From positions 31,255,969 to 31,319,968 of the forward strand of contig OX463778.1 of assembly GCA_949825025.1 (NCBI GenBank): a DNA stretch of 64,000 nucleotides, written 5' to 3'. The translations under genes and the position numbers were made by a program. Each line of letters begins with the position of its first letter. Within the stretch, counting starts at the first letter, position 1. The notes under the pieces were generated by a model. The model was given only the letters and a program-made list of their open reading frames with translations, did not search any database and had not been told where the DNA came from. Shown one piece after another: positions 40,601 to 52,250 of the stretch. This DNA comes from Siphlonurus alternatus (taxonomy: Eukaryota > Arthropoda > Insecta > Ephemeroptera > Siphlonuridae).

Positions 40601-43409
40601 CCCGGGGGGCTAGACCCCGCCTGAGGTAAAAATTTTATGTGAAAAGGGGGTGTGGCCTTTTTTTTTTCGTTAAAAATTGTAGAGAAAAATTCTGATTTTT
40701 TTGTTTTCTTTTTTTTTGGAGATTCGATAACTTAGAAAAAAATTCAAAACTATTCTTTGATATGATTTTTTTAATGATTTTTTTTTAAATTTTGGTGGCA
40801 CTGTAGGCTTTTTTCTCATGGACAGCTAATCTAAAAAATTCACTGACAAAAACCAGCTCAAAAAATGTTTTTGAATTTTTTCTGCGAATAAGTACTAAGG
40901 GCTATCTCTAAAAACCACGAGTTCCCCTTTTTTTAGCTGTCAAAAGTCCTAACCTTTACCCTTCTGTCCTTTAGTGAGTTCTGCACGCGAGCCTGAATTG
41001 AATTTTTGTACTACGCACATTTTTGAATGGATCAAAAAATTCAGTTCAGGCCTGCATGCATATATGGGCCTACAGGCCTGAGGTTCACTTTTGCTATACA
41101 CCCCTTCCGTCTATGTGTTCCCTATTTTACCAAGATAGAGGTCTCAGACCCTGGTAGTTAATTAATTTAAGCCCCTGGTGCCTGGTGGTTCCAGCCATGT
41201 AAAATTTTAATTCCTTGCCAGTGGGGTCGAAACTTGTAGAAAGCTAGACCACACACAGAAAATACATTTTTCCCTTTACCCAGACCAATAGAGTATCGAA
41301 CTCATTTTTTTTATTATTGCTGAAAAGGATAGAGGGTGCATAGTTATGCTACTCTGATTTTTTTCAGATTTTTTATAGCCCTGGAAGTATTTTTTAAACA
41401 ATTATGAAAGTCTGTTTTGGGACGTCACGAGGCGGCAAGTCCTATCCTTTTCTTAAGCAGAGGCGCCGCACGACGTCACAAAAGGGACTTTCAATATTTT
41501 TTTAAAAGAACTTTCAGGGCTGTAAAAAATCTGAAAAAATCAGGGTAGCATAACTTTGCACCCTCTCCATTTCTGCAATAAAACAAGATTGAGGTTGATA
41601 CTCCATTTGCAGGGGGGTGCAGTTTTGGGACACTTGATTTTCTTCTCTTACATTTTTATGGATTGCACACTGCACCCCAAAAGTGAAGAATCACCTCCAA
41701 ATTTTTTTCCCTGTGAAGATAAACTGGCATTAAAGGTATACAGGCCTCAAATTACAAATTAGACGGACATCAAGTGTTGCTCAAGTTTATAATCAACATT
41801 CGTATTATTTTTACCTGCGCGCGGTGCGTCTGTGCCTGTGACGTCAGCAAGAAAGTCCTTGCTGACGTCACAACTCACAGCTAGCATCGATTAGCATTGA
41901 GTTGTGCTAGCATCGATTAGCATTGAGTTGTGACGTCATCAAGGACTAAATTTCTTACTTTGAACTGCGACTTCGCACGGATGCATCACGCGTGGAAAAA
42001 AATGATGCGAATGTTGATTATATACGTACTCTAAACCCACTTGGTGACTGTCTAATTTGTGATTTGAGGCCTGTATGCCTTTAACTGCATTTAATATCCC
42101 TGAATTAATTGTGTACTGTACAGCCTATATATTCTTTTTCAGAGAACGTGAACAGAAATAGTGTGATTATAAATCAATTTAGCAAGTGAAGCGAGCAAAA
42201 AATTTTCATATTTTTATCTGCTTTTCAATGCATTTTTATTCAAAATTTAGTTGAAATATTTTAAAATTTGTAATTCTTGAAAAGGAGGACAAAGAGCGTC
42301 TTCCCAAACATCTTATCTTGAGAGTATGGAGCTCAAAAGTTTAAAAAGGAGGACGATTCTCCCAAAAGGAGGACGGTTGGCAACCGTCTGTAACCCTAAA
42401 GCTTAAAATATTTCTACTAACTTTGTAGAGCAAAGTTAACAACAATATTATCAGTGACAGCTCGTGAGACGTTTTCAATAACTATATACAGTAACTAATT
42501 CATATAACTACAATACTGTATAACAAATATTAGTTTACATGTAGATTCGACTAAGAGCAGCGGCCATCTTGAAAGTCATGGCACAGCTAAGATAGGGGGC
42601 GCCAGCCTGTCTAAGACGTATAGTCTAGCCATGTCAGGCGTAAACTTAGATTTGTTTTACTGAGTAAAGTGTGTTAAAGTTATCCAGGCCCCAAATTAAA
42701 AATTAGCCCATCACCAAGAGTTGTTGGAGCTGATTATGATTATTTATTTTGCATTATTTTTATCCAATCACAGTGCAGCTGGGCAAAAATGCGGCTGCAA
42801 AGTATGATATCTTTTGAGTTTTATGACGTTACACCTCACAGTAAAACTGTGGTTTAACTGTGAGGTGTGACGTAACAAAACTCAAGCTATCGTACTTTGC
42901 AGCAGTATTTTTGCCCAGCTGCACTGTGATTGGATAAAAATAATAGAAATAATGATAATCAGCTCCAGCAACTCTTTATTGTGAATGGCTAATTTTTAAT
43001 TTGAAGCCCGGATCACTTTAATAAATATTGCTAAATTATATTTGACCTACCAAGATGTTTATAATGAATATTATGAGCCTGCAGAAGTATTTTTATCCTA
43101 TCCAGAGGTGCAACCGTTGTTTTTGAGCACATCCCAGCAATACCTAAAAAATAAAAAAAGGTTATGGCATTGTAACAAATAATGATGCGAAGTGTATGTA
43201 ATATATTTATGCCATCACAGTGATGCCATGCATGCATATACATATACTGTATACATGATATAGATGCATGCCCTCATCATTAATTTAATTGTGAATAAAA
43301 CCATAACTACATGGTTGCTGCAAGAAGAATGCATACCTCCAGCCAGGAATGATTTCATTAAAAACTCAGATGAATGGACATCTGTAGTGGTCGTTGATGC
43401 TGGAGCCAT
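34443..43409 (-). CDS. SLC25A16: SLC25A16-type mitochondrial carrier
   Basis: Inner-membrane solute carrier; the yeast relative Leu5 is needed for coenzyme A accumulation in mitochondria. Coding exons: 43337-43409, 43051-43143, 40368-40501, 39175-39360, 37672-37828, 36531-36672 and 34443-34617. All phases agree; 319 aa (human 332). Three carrier repeats each show the Px[DE]xx[RK] signature: PLDRIK 37-42, PLDTIR 130-135 and PLDVTR 240-245. Orthologue-specific stretches include CSKTTVAPLDRIKILLQAHN, HLGVFTGL, LYKGNGAQMVRIFPYAATQF and GLYRGMSINYLRAIP. SLC25A42 is the nearest alternative, but HYKHLGVF and the overall match favour SLC25A16. Introns are large and full of foldback elements. Head to head with CAMLG. 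Confidence 0.96.
35004..35119. repeat. Perfect 54-bp-arm palindrome, 8-nt loop
   Basis: CTTGCGGTCACAGGTTCACT... through TTTTGAAGACG, loop GTGCGAAA, then an exact reverse complement. No mismatch seen in 54 bp. In SLC25A16 intron 6. Confidence 0.95.
37219..37558. mobile_element. Family F foldback element
   Basis: Ends ATGGAGTACCGACCT and AGGTCGGTACTCCAT. Arms carry TTGCAGAAATGGATAG, GCATAACTTTGCACCC-like and CAGATTTTTTAGAGCCC motifs. In SLC25A16 intron 5. Sisters at 41288, 48001 and 55636. Confidence 0.88.
37882..38666. mobile_element. Family I large foldback (~785 bp)
   Basis: Outer arms ATAATGGGCTTAC...TTAATCGAAAGAGGAGG and the mirrored CCTCCTCTTTTGATTGAGG...TAAGCTCATTAT, including GGTCACGTGACC in both arms. 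The centre contains a separate hairpin (38338-38440) and an unmatched stretch. In SLC25A16 intron 4. A further copy starts at 63757. Confidence 0.82.
38693..38963. mobile_element. Family E MITE, second TAA-flanked copy
   Basis: AGGTGCTTTCACATAA ... TAAGTGAAAACACCT with TAA at both sides. Interior GCCGTAGC-like motifs. In SLC25A16 intron 4, 26 bp after the family I element. Confidence 0.82.
39490..39642. mobile_element. Hairpin MITE GGGAGCGATTCACGAAGC
   Basis: Terminal GGGAGCGATTCACGAAGCAG with perfect inverted partner; arms of about 65 bp rich in GGTTTAACC/AAACGTGGTTA motifs. In SLC25A16 intron 3. Confidence 0.88.
41288..41607. mobile_element. Family F foldback element
   Basis: Ends AATAGAGTATCGAACTC and GAGGTTGATACTCCATT. 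Arms share CAGATTTTTTATAGCCC and AAGTCCTATCC-type motifs with the other F copies; TGACGT/ACGTCA pairs flank the centre. Confidence 0.85.
41730..42084. mobile_element. Family G foldback element (TTAA ends)
   Basis: TTAAAGGTATACAGGCCTCA ... TGAGGCC-type mirrored end CTGTATGCCTTTAA. The centre holds a direct duplication of GCTAGCATCGATTAGCATTG and TGACGTCA palindromes. Confidence 0.85.
42674..43021. mobile_element. Family G foldback element, second copy (TTAA ends)
   Basis: TTAAAGTTATCCAGGCCCCA and mirrored GCCCGGATCACTTTAA. Arms include ATCCAATCACAGTGCAGCTG. In SLC25A16 intron 2. Confidence 0.85.
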
Positions 43410-44074
43410 TGTTGCACCGGAAAATTTACTATTTTAACTGTTTCAGTAAGAAGGAAGTTTCCCTTCGTATAAGGTATGTAAGGTTATGGAGTAAGACGTC
43501 ACAACACTCCTAAAAGACTGTCACGGACTGTAAGGAATTTCTCTTCACCGTTTTTTCTACACAGTGGTCACGCACCAAGCCCCCGCGCCCCACTGGACCA
43601 CTTTCAGCAGACCATCCTCTTTCCTCTTTCCCCTCAACGCCCTCCTCTCCTTTTCTATGCAGGAGGTGGATTTATCACATAAACTCCTAAAGTGAAACTT
43701 AGGTTCGTGGGAAGAGAGAAAATAAATACATCCTGTCTCCTGTCTGAAATTATGAACTACTACGTCGGAACGTCTGAGGTCTGAGCTAGGATCATGTATG
43801 TACATACAAGATCCTTGGGTCTGAGCTCTCTTTTACTAAAAAATAGAAAAGAAAACAAAAAGAATCATGCGAATCATGCGATCAGCTGATTTAGGTTGAT
43901 GACCGCTGACTGACAACAACAAATCGCACGCACCCAAGGATTTTGTACCATCTCACATCGGCACATCGCTGATGATCGCTGACATCGCGCAGAGGGTGTC
44001 GTTGAGAGTGTTGAGCTGTTGAGACGTTGAGAGTTGAGACCTGGTTGAGACGCAAGCATAGAAATTTAGTAAAG
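43410..44074. promoter_or_regulatory. Bidirectional promoter region SLC25A16 / CAMLG
   Basis: 665 bp between divergent start codons, less AT-rich than its surroundings. It holds a direct repeat GAATCATGCGAATCATGCGA near 43862 and no obvious TATA box. The transcription starts cannot be placed by eye. Confidence 0.65.
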
Positions 44075-46492
44075 ATGGAAGGCAAAAGTGATGCTGAGGC
44101 AAGACGTGAAGCAAGAAGACGTCGAATATTGCAGAATTCAGATGATAGACTTCGTAAAATTAAAGGAGAGATGGGAGCCGAGACACAGCACAAAATAGAT
44201 GGTATGCATACTGTACAGTATACACATATGTATGCATACACTATGTACAGTGCATATAGACCAGTTTTGGATATTAGCCCTGTTTTGGTTCCGACCTGCT
44301 TTTTAGGCTCCTTATAGGCAAAAAAAGTAAAATAAAAAAAAAATGTAACTGATTGATCAAACCCTCCCTTCCATGAAAATAACAACTGCAAAACAAATCC
44401 AAAACCGGCAAATATTTGTCTATATTTTTCTTTAAACTGAAGCACAATTTTTTGTATATGCATACATGCTAACAAAAGTTGAGCGATCAGGTACGTGCTG
44501 TCATAGTCTACCGGTAAAAAATAAGATTAAATTTGTTATGCTGTACACTGCAGTGGCGGATCCAGCTTGCTGCTCGGGGGGGGGGGGGGGGGGGGCGGTG
44601 CCCTATCCCGCAATGTCAACATTTAGAGTGGGAGGGGGGTAACACCTTCAATGTATTTTGGGAGGGCGATTGCACCTGGCTTTAGATACACAAATTTGAG
44701 ACCACAATTTCTGTTTGTTTTACAGAGAGCGAGTTGAATGGCAGCATTAGTGAAAGTTTAGTAAGGAAGTTCGCCCCCTTGCCTGCAAGTGACAGCAAGC
44801 CAGAAGATACGGAAACAAAACATCTCCCAGCAGAGCCGGAAAGACCATCTGCCTCTATCCCAGAGGACCCCAAGAAGTCCTCACCTCTGGAGGTTCTTCA
44901 GCCATCCCTCTTCTCCAAACTGTGCCAAACAAGAGTTCACATTGCCCTACTGGCGATAGTGGTCAGGCTACTCCTGCTCAACGATTTAGGCTTCTTTTTT
45001 GGTGATGTAAGTTGAGATCATACAAGTCCAAGTCAGCACAGAAAAGATGCAGACTTTCCTAGTGTCATAAAGCATGCCCTGTAAAAATTTAGGTCACTTC
45101 AATTGTTACTTCCATCATTGCATGGATCTTCTCAATCTAATCCCTTGGAGCAAAAAAAATAATAACAGAGAGGTTGTGATAGGGCACCCAATAAAAAATC
45201 CCTCACGAAAATTATGAAAAAAAAAAAAAATTAAAATGATCTCCTCTACACCCCCTGCCTATCAGTAGCCAAAATATCACAGGTATACAAATACGATCTA
45301 GTTTTTGAATTATGAATTTTTAAAGTTGACTAATTTAACATGGAAGTTCCATTTCTCCATGTTAAAGTACTGTAGTCAACTTTAAAAAATCATAACTCAA
45401 AAACTAGATCGTATTTGTACACCTGATATTTTGGCTACTGATATTTTATTTAGAACATTTTATTTTTATTTTTTTCATAATTTTCGTGTGATTTTTTTTT
45501 TTTTTTAAAACATTGGTGGCGTTATCTTACCCTTAAAACTACATGGGCTGTGGGTGGGTTCACTTTTTCCTAATCCACTTCTTCATCATTGATGTGATTA
45601 TATTTTAAATGTACAATAAAAAAATGTAATCAAATTCTTATTTCCCCCCACCCCACCCCTTAAAGGCCTTATGAACCTTTGCACAATATTGAGTACACGG
45701 TAAGCTTTGCTCTAGTATGATTCGGCTGAATAAAATTTTTTGTTTCAGTAGCACAAATATCAGAGAAAATAGCCGATGAAAAGGAACCTGTGACGTCACT
45801 CACGCTAATTCAGCGGCGACAATATAGGGAAATCCCTGCAAAAGATAGGTTCACTCCCGCTGCAACCACGGCCACAATTTGACTTCTGGAATTTTGAAAC
45901 TTTACCAGGACAGTCTTGATAGTATTTTTCAAATAGCCTGAAAGATTTTTTTTGATGACATTCATACAAACCGAGTTATTGCGGTAGAAAGAAGAGCGAA
46001 AATGTTGTATAGGAAAACAATGTTAAATTTTTGGCTTATCTTGCTACCGCAATAACTCAGTCTGTACACACGCCACCAAAAAAATTCTTTCCGTCTATGT
46101 ATTTGACAAATACTATCAAGACTGCCCTGGTAAAGTTTCAAAATTCCAGAAGTAAAATTGTGGCCGTGGTTGCAGCGGGAGTGAACCTATAATATCTTTT
46201 GCAGGGATTTCCCTATATTGTCGCCGCTGAATGAGCGTGAGTGACGTCACAGGTGCTTCTTCATCGGCTATTATCTCTGATACTTGTGCTACTGAAACAA
46301 AAAAAAAATATGCAGCCGAATCACAGCGAAGCAAAGCTAAGCGTGTACTTAATACTGTGAAAAGGTTCATAAGGCCTTTGCCAAAGAACTTAATTCTTTA
46401 TAAATGTATATCATGCAATGTGCATACAATGTTTGTAAAAGATTAGGACTAGATACTTTTAGATTTAATACAATAAAAATTTGTTATATATA

Positions 46493-46523
<31 letters not shown>

Positions 46524-48830
46524 AATTAATTGACAAAATGTGCATTCTCATTGCATTTAAATTTGTTAATTGGTACAATATAATACTAGATATAAAAACC
46601 TTAGAAATTTATAAGAGTGTTTTTGTGTAGCATTAAGAAAATATAAACTGACAATATAGCATTATTGTTTAGATTACACAACTGTTTTCAAGCAGAAGCA
46701 TGGATGACTTTTGTTTTTAATCTTCATTTGGGTCATGGATATTTTTGTTTTGTTTATAATTGACAGCTAGCTGGCTGGGTTTATTGTTAGTATAATATAT
46801 ATACTGTAGTATTATAGGAAGTTCATTCCATTGTTGGAGAGGATATAAATTGATAAAATTTGTTAATAATTTTTGTCACACAAGAACACAACCCAAATTC
46901 ATTGTCTCTGAAATAATAAAAAAAAATAATAAAATGTAAAGTTCTATTCATCAGCTAGCAGTAGTGTGTGAAATATGCAACCATCAATTTTTGCCTGTAA
47001 GGTATATAAAAAAGAAAGCATTGCATGCCCTCTGGCTGAGCAGATGCAAATCCAGGGAAGGGGTTAGGGGACCAAGGCTCTTTCAAACTTTTGGATTCAA
47101 TAGTATACTATAGGTCGATCAATATACACTGTTTCAACATTTAAACCACTCCGATTGCTTGAATTAACAATGAACCTATGGGATGATCTCCCACTCCCCA
47201 CCCTCTTGTCTTTTTCCTCCTCTTTATGCGATAAAGGCGAACATTGCGGACCGCGTGCCAACTTATTTTAAATGACGATACAATAATGCACACTCAATAA
47301 ACATTGATCTCTGAGATATGAATCTAGAAAATAATGATGGAAGAGGGGATATATTGCGAGAGAAGGCTAATTATTTTATCACTATATAGTAGTTACATAG
47401 AACACATTGATAAAAATTTTAACTATTATAGGTGGTACACCAGCAGAGTGTGGTGACTGTTCTATTACTCCTATACATTTTGTAACTACAGCTTTATATT
47501 TGTTTTTATAATTTTAAGTTTGTCTTTCTTAATATATTCTGTATTATTATTATATTAATATAGCATATATTTTAGTAAAAATTGTTTATAAGGTTACATT
47601 GATCTCGATTGAAAACAATTTTCGTAACAATCTGGTAAGCTTTGACCTGCCGATTTGGTCACCATGGCATGTTCTAACTCAAGGATGTTCATTTGCTGAA
47701 GATAAGCAGCACTATAATGCAATCACCGCACAATATATTTATCTGCACATTTTTTTTGCATTCCAAAATCAAAACGCTAGTATCGCTGCTAATAAAACTT
47801 CAATACCAGCAAATCGTCCCTAGTCCGCAATAATGAGCTATCTGCTCCACGATCTCGTTGCAATAATGAGCTGTCTGCTATTTCAGATGAACGCAACATT
47901 GAGCTATAAATCAGTATAAAATAATAAGGCTCAAAATTGCGCTCACCTGAAAGAGCAGACAGCTCATTATTGCAACGAGATCGTGGAGCAGATAGCTCTT
48001 ATGGAGTATTGTCCTCAATTTTTTTTTTTATTGCAGAAATGGATAGAGCGTGCAAAGTTATGTTGCCCTGATTTTTTTCAGATTTTTTAGAGCCCGGGAA
48101 GTATTTTTAAAAAATTATTGAAAGTCCTTTTTGTGACGTCACGCGGCGGCAAGTCCTATCTTTTTCTTAAGGAGCGGCGTCTCGTGACGCCACAAAAATA
48201 ACTTTCAATAATTTTTTAAAAATAGTTCCCGGGTTCTAAAAAATCTGAAAAAAATCAGGGTAGCATAACTTGGCACCCTTTATCCATTTCTGCAATAAAA
48301 AAAATTGAGGACAATACTCCATTGCAGAAGAAGGACGAAATGTAAAAACGATAGTGCCAATGCGTCATTTTAAACTTGTAAACAGTATATATGTATTTAG
48401 AGACTTTACTATGTGCAAATGAAAAATAGCTTTGTGTTGGATTTTATGTCCGCCTATGCGTTTCTTGATAGTCATCACAGCTGACCAATTAAGCTAGGTA
48501 ATAGTTGGCATCACTAACACGTACATACAACTTTGCTTTTCATTCTCCTGTATCTAGCTCTTGTAACTCACCCAGTCCTTGAATTTGTTGCAGATGGTAC
48601 TTATTCCGCTGTTGCTGGTTCAGCTGACCTCACTGTTGTTGCCAGGAACGCAGGGCACCTCAGCTGGGGGTGGGGGACTCTTAGGGGCCGCGCTCATGCT
48701 GAGTGGCCTCACACAGAGCAAAGCTCACGGCCTTTTGCACACACTCTGCTGGCTACGGAACATTGGCACCGATCTTGCCCTTTATTTCTTTGCCTTCTTC
48801 CTCACCCATGCAGTCCTACAACTAAATTAA
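44075..48830 (+). CDS. CAMLG: CAMLG / GET2-type tail-anchored protein insertion receptor
   Basis: ER membrane subunit of the receptor (with WRB/GET1) that takes tail-anchored proteins from TRC40/GET3. Exons: 44075-44201, 44726-45006 and 48594-48830; junction phases 1 and 0; 214 aa (human 296). The N-terminus EARREARRRRILQNSDDR is the basic GET3-binding motif of the GET2/CAML family. A low-complexity linker follows, then three hydrophobic segments: VHIALLAIVVRLLLLNDLGF, VLIPLLLVQLTSLLLPG and the C-terminal GTDLALYFFAFFLTHAVLQL. ALMLSGLTQSKAHG matches the human LLLSGIP loop in position. An AATAAA lies two bases after the stop. Intron 2 (3.6 kb) holds four foldback elements. Confidence 0.9.
45196..45536. 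mobile_element. Family A foldback, left end degraded
   Basis: The right end is intact (GGCGTTATCTTACCCTTAA); the left terminal 30 bp is missing. Arms with ATACGATCTAGTTTTTGA and complement are intact. Confidence 0.85.
45664..46384. mobile_element. Large foldback element (~720 bp)
   Basis: Ends AAAGGCCTTATGAACCTTT and AAAGGTTCATAAGGCCTTT. Arms of about 300 bp share GTAGCACAAATATCAGAG, CGGCGACAATATAGGGAAAT and CTGGAATTTTGAAACTTTAC with their complements, in imperfect match. In CAMLG intron 2. Confidence 0.9.
46472..46517 (+). other. AATAAA followed by a 27-nt poly-A run
   Basis: AATAAA at 46472, then TTTGTTATATAT and an uninterrupted A run. It looks like a retroposed 3' end or an internally primed transcript end. 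Directly upstream is the end of the large foldback. Confidence 0.45.
47828..48003. repeat. Inverted repeat, ~55-bp arms
   Basis: AATAATGAGCTATCTGCTCC...GAGCTGTCTGCT and its reverse complement, the arms also carrying an internal repeat of AATAATGAGCT. It ends where the next family F element begins. Confidence 0.85.
48001..48322. mobile_element. Family F foldback element
   Basis: ATGGAGTATTGTCCTCAATT and mirrored AATTGAGGACAATACTCCAT. The inner arm has TGACGTCACGCGGCGG-type sequence. In CAMLG intron 2. Confidence 0.9.
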
Positions 48831-49409
48831 ATAATAAAAATCTTTCTCTCACTAACTTTTTTTACTAAAATGAACAGCAAGAAACAAATACAAAACATTT
48901 CCTAGAATAATTTTTTACTTCAATGTCATGTATATTTTTGTGAAAATGCCAATTTTACTATTATACAATATGTGGCCAAAAAGATAAAAAGAAAATCCCT
49001 CTGGATATATTTTGTTGACTGTTTGAAAGTTATTATTGTGGCCACTTCAATCCTGATACAGTAGCTATAAGTCCTAAAATAATCTAAAATTATACTGTGA
49101 ATTTGAAATTAATTAATTAATTGTAACTGTTTGAAATTTAGACCACATGCAAGATGCAAAACAAAAGGCAAGTGCACTTTCTTATAGGAGCTCTGTATTT
49201 TCTTTATTGCTTATATGCATACATTGAAATGATGGTATGGATGTGTATATATACCCATGCCATGCAGAGTGTTATACTCACAATTCTTCGACTCAAAATG
49301 CAATTGAAAAACATTAAAAAAAAAAAAAAAAAGAAAAAAAAAATGATCCGAAACTTTGACTTTTAATTATAATCTAGTATAGTAGTCACAATGTATCAAC
49401 TGATATCTA

Positions 49410-49417
49410 ATGTGAAA

Positions 49418-49476
<59 letters not shown>

Positions 49477-49478
49477 AA
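49410..49478. repeat. (AAAT)n tract, possible LINE 3' tail
   Basis: About 15 AAAT units preceded by GTGAAAT, the same junction as the tail of the LINE at 7268. No recognisable LINE body upstream. Confidence 0.8.
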
Positions 49479-49878
49479 ATAGTATAATCTAGCTCTAGTT
49501 ATAATCCAGTATTGGATAAGAAGATTCAGAAGAGCTGCATCAAAATTTAATTTTTCAAATTAAGTCTCAAAATTTTCCAATTCTGAGGCGGTGAATTGTG
49601 TCTTGTTTTGCAACTTAAGGCTCAATTATGAGAAAAATGTGGGGTGGAAGGGAAGGAACAGAAGGCAGGCAGCATTCCCTACTTTGCTTGATCGCTATAT
49701 AATATAATATATCAGGTGCGGATCCATCCAGAAAATAAAATAAATAAATGGGGGGGGGGGCTGCCTCCATTATCTTCACTGACTAGCTATATAAGCCTCC
49801 ATAAGGCCAATATTTAAAAAAAAATAATAATAATAAAAAAAATGGAGTGGGGGAAATTCCTATATTGCCTATCATGTT

Positions 49879-50022
49879 ACCGGGTAATTAAAAAATCCCT
49901 CACATGAAAATTATGAAAAAAATTTAAAATGTTCTCCTCTACATCCCTTATCAGTTAGTAGCTAAAATATCAAGTATTCAAATACGAGCTAGTTTTTGAG
50001 TTGTGAATTTTTTAAGTTTTGG
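49879..50022. mobile_element. Family A/B foldback half-element
   Basis: One arm only: AAAAATCCCTCACATGAAAA, GTTCTCCTCTACATCCC, TACGAGCTAGTTTTTGAGTT. The right arm is missing. Confidence 0.75.
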
Positions 50023-50393
50023 TGTAGTGGTTATATATATAGTACACTTTTGGCTCTCGTCCGAGGCCGCTGTGTCAGTGTTGCCCATGTTCACCGGCCA
50101 CTACAGGTAATGCTGCTGTGCTGCTAATAATTACACTTTTGATGATTATAAAATATTTCTCCTAAAAGTTTATGGCCTTTTCTCCAAAAGCATTCCTCTT
50201 TTTTTACAGTATAGATCTAGTTGATATAGCTTTTTAATGTATGATAAAAAGGAGAATTAATAAATTCATAAAATTATATTTAATGCGGTTATAGTTGCTA
50301 TACGTACAGGTCATGTCCTAACATACATGTAAATATAATTATATGTAAATCTTTCACGCTCCAGTGTTGTAAGCATTTATTTTTGACAAACAT

Positions 50394-51350
50394 ACAGACG
50401 ACTGAGCCAGAAATGGTGTTCCGATCTCATGCTGAAATTTGGGCAGGTTAACTTTGATCTAGAAAGTTGAAATTTGGCATACATAAAGCCAAAAGGGTTT
50501 CAAGTTTCATGTGTTAAATTATTTTTTTAATTTTTTAACATATCATACCTTTTTAGTGGTGGGTTCACTATTTGCATTTCTTCCTTACGGGATTTCCATG
50601 TTAAATTAAGTTTATAGAAAAACTTTGGCCGATTTGCACCAAAATTAGTTTTTAATTATAAAAGGGTTTCAGAGTACGCTGAATTTATTGGTGAAATTTA
50701 AAAAGTGGTGAAAACAACCCCCAATGAGATAATGACCCTAACTACATGAAAAAATGATGCTATCAAAATTTTGATTATGCCACTGAAACGGGCTCTTTTT
50801 TTCTACCCCAGAAACAACCTTTGAATTTTTTTAATCAGAGCAAGTTGACGATTTAATTTCTAAGGGTTGGAATTTTCACTCCTAAAAATTAAATCATTAA
50901 CTTGCTCCGATTAAGGAATTCAAAGGTTGTTTCTGAGGTAAAAAAAATAAGCCTGTATATTCAGTGGCATAATCAAAATTTTGATAGCTAGCATCATTTT
51001 TTCATGTAGTAAGGGTCATTATCTCATTAGAGGTTGTTTTCACCACTTTTTAAATTTCACCAATAAATTCAGCGTGCTCTGAAACCCTTAAAAACTAATT
51101 TTGGTGCAAATCGGCCAAAAATTTTCTATCGACTTACTTTAACATGGAAATCCCATAAGGAAGAAATGCAAATAGTGAACCCACCACTAAAAAGGTATGA
51201 TATGTTATATAATGTTAAAAAATAATTTAACACATGAAACTTGAAACCCTTGGTTTACGTATGCCAAATTTCAACTTTCTAGCTCAAAGTTTATAACCTG
51301 CCCAAATTTTAGAATGGGATCGGAACACCATTTCTGGCTCAGACTGTACA
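50394..51350. repeat. ~950-bp inverted repeat with ~430-bp arms
   Basis: The left arm runs from ACTGAGCCAGAAATGGTG; the mirrored end is CACCATTTCTGGCTCAG. Arms agree along their whole length with scattered mismatches and small indels. The loop is about 20 nt near 50870. No ORF. Confidence 0.92.
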
Positions 51351-51390
51351 AGGTGGCATATATTTTTATAATGCCATCAATATATTAATT

Positions 51391-51790
51391 TTAAAGGAGG
51401 GGAACGGCTCTGACTTTTATATTATGGTATTATTGATGAAGTGAAATGTATTTCTGAACTAAAATAAACTCCCCCCCCCCCTCCTTCATGCAATTGGCAT
51501 TAAAAGAGTAAGACTTTCAAAAAAATTGTGACAATGATGTTTTTCTCAATTGGCTGCTTCCATTTGGCGCAAAATACGCCATTGACGCAACTTTTTTTAA
51601 CATCTTAACTTTCAACAGCCGGGCATACATGACCAAAATGTGTCAATTGCCCCAAAATACCAACCAACCATCAACAGCCGGAAAAAAAGTCGGGGAAGGA
51701 GGGGGAAGATGGCGTTTCTTTTGGTACAGATCCGATATATGCTTCACTGCTTCAAAAAATATTAAAGATGAAGCCGTTCCCCTCCTTTAA
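51391..51790. mobile_element. Family H foldback element (TTAA ends)
   Basis: TTAAAGGAGGGGAACGGCTC and mirrored GCCGTTCCCCTCCTTTAA. A diverged partial copy follows at about 51811-52045, and another copy, split by a family C insertion, at 56795-57720. Confidence 0.88.
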
Positions 51791-52250
51791 GTAATTATAA
51801 TATTAATATTAAAGCAGGGGAACAACCTCAGCTTTTATATTTTTATAAATAATGTAAAAAAAAAGTAATTAAGTACTAAAAAAAAAAAAAAAAAAAAAGC
51901 ACCCTCCGCATTCTACTTGTTCAGGCCAGTTTGACGGTTGACATTCAAATAGAGTGCCGCAGATTGTGGGGCTTATGTCGTCACATGGCGCATATGCAGA
52001 ACGCTAAAATCATGCAGCTCTCCACGTCAATGAAAGTTTTTTTTTATGTCAATGCATACTTCTTTTTATTCTTATTCTAAGTACAAGGAATATTTTTTTT
52101 TAATACAGAACAAAGGTCTTTTAATACCTATAGTTTAAAATAATAAAGTTACAACATTTTTTAAGTGGCACATCACGGAAATAGAATATAATATATTTTC
52201 TATCAAACAACAACAGATGAAACATAGTTAGAAAAACAATTCGCCCAACT

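Larger units (their letters stand above)
40556..42390. mobile_element. hAT-like element with GGTTGCCAAC ends, composite (1.8 kb)
   Basis: Left end GAGGGTTGCCAAC...AAAGGAGGACG and right end CGTCCTCCTTTT...GGTTGCCAACCGTCTG (inverted). It contains one family F element (41288-41607) and one family G element (41730-42084). No transposase ORF. In SLC25A16 intron 2. Confidence 0.7.

Noticed and set aside
43891..44475. 194-codon minus-strand ORF
   Set aside because: Shadow of CAMLG exon 1 and its promoter on the opposite strand; no domain or splice logic.
46116..46370. ORFs in the arms of the 45664 foldback
   Set aside because: Both arms give mirrored partial ORFs; no start, domain or conservation clue.
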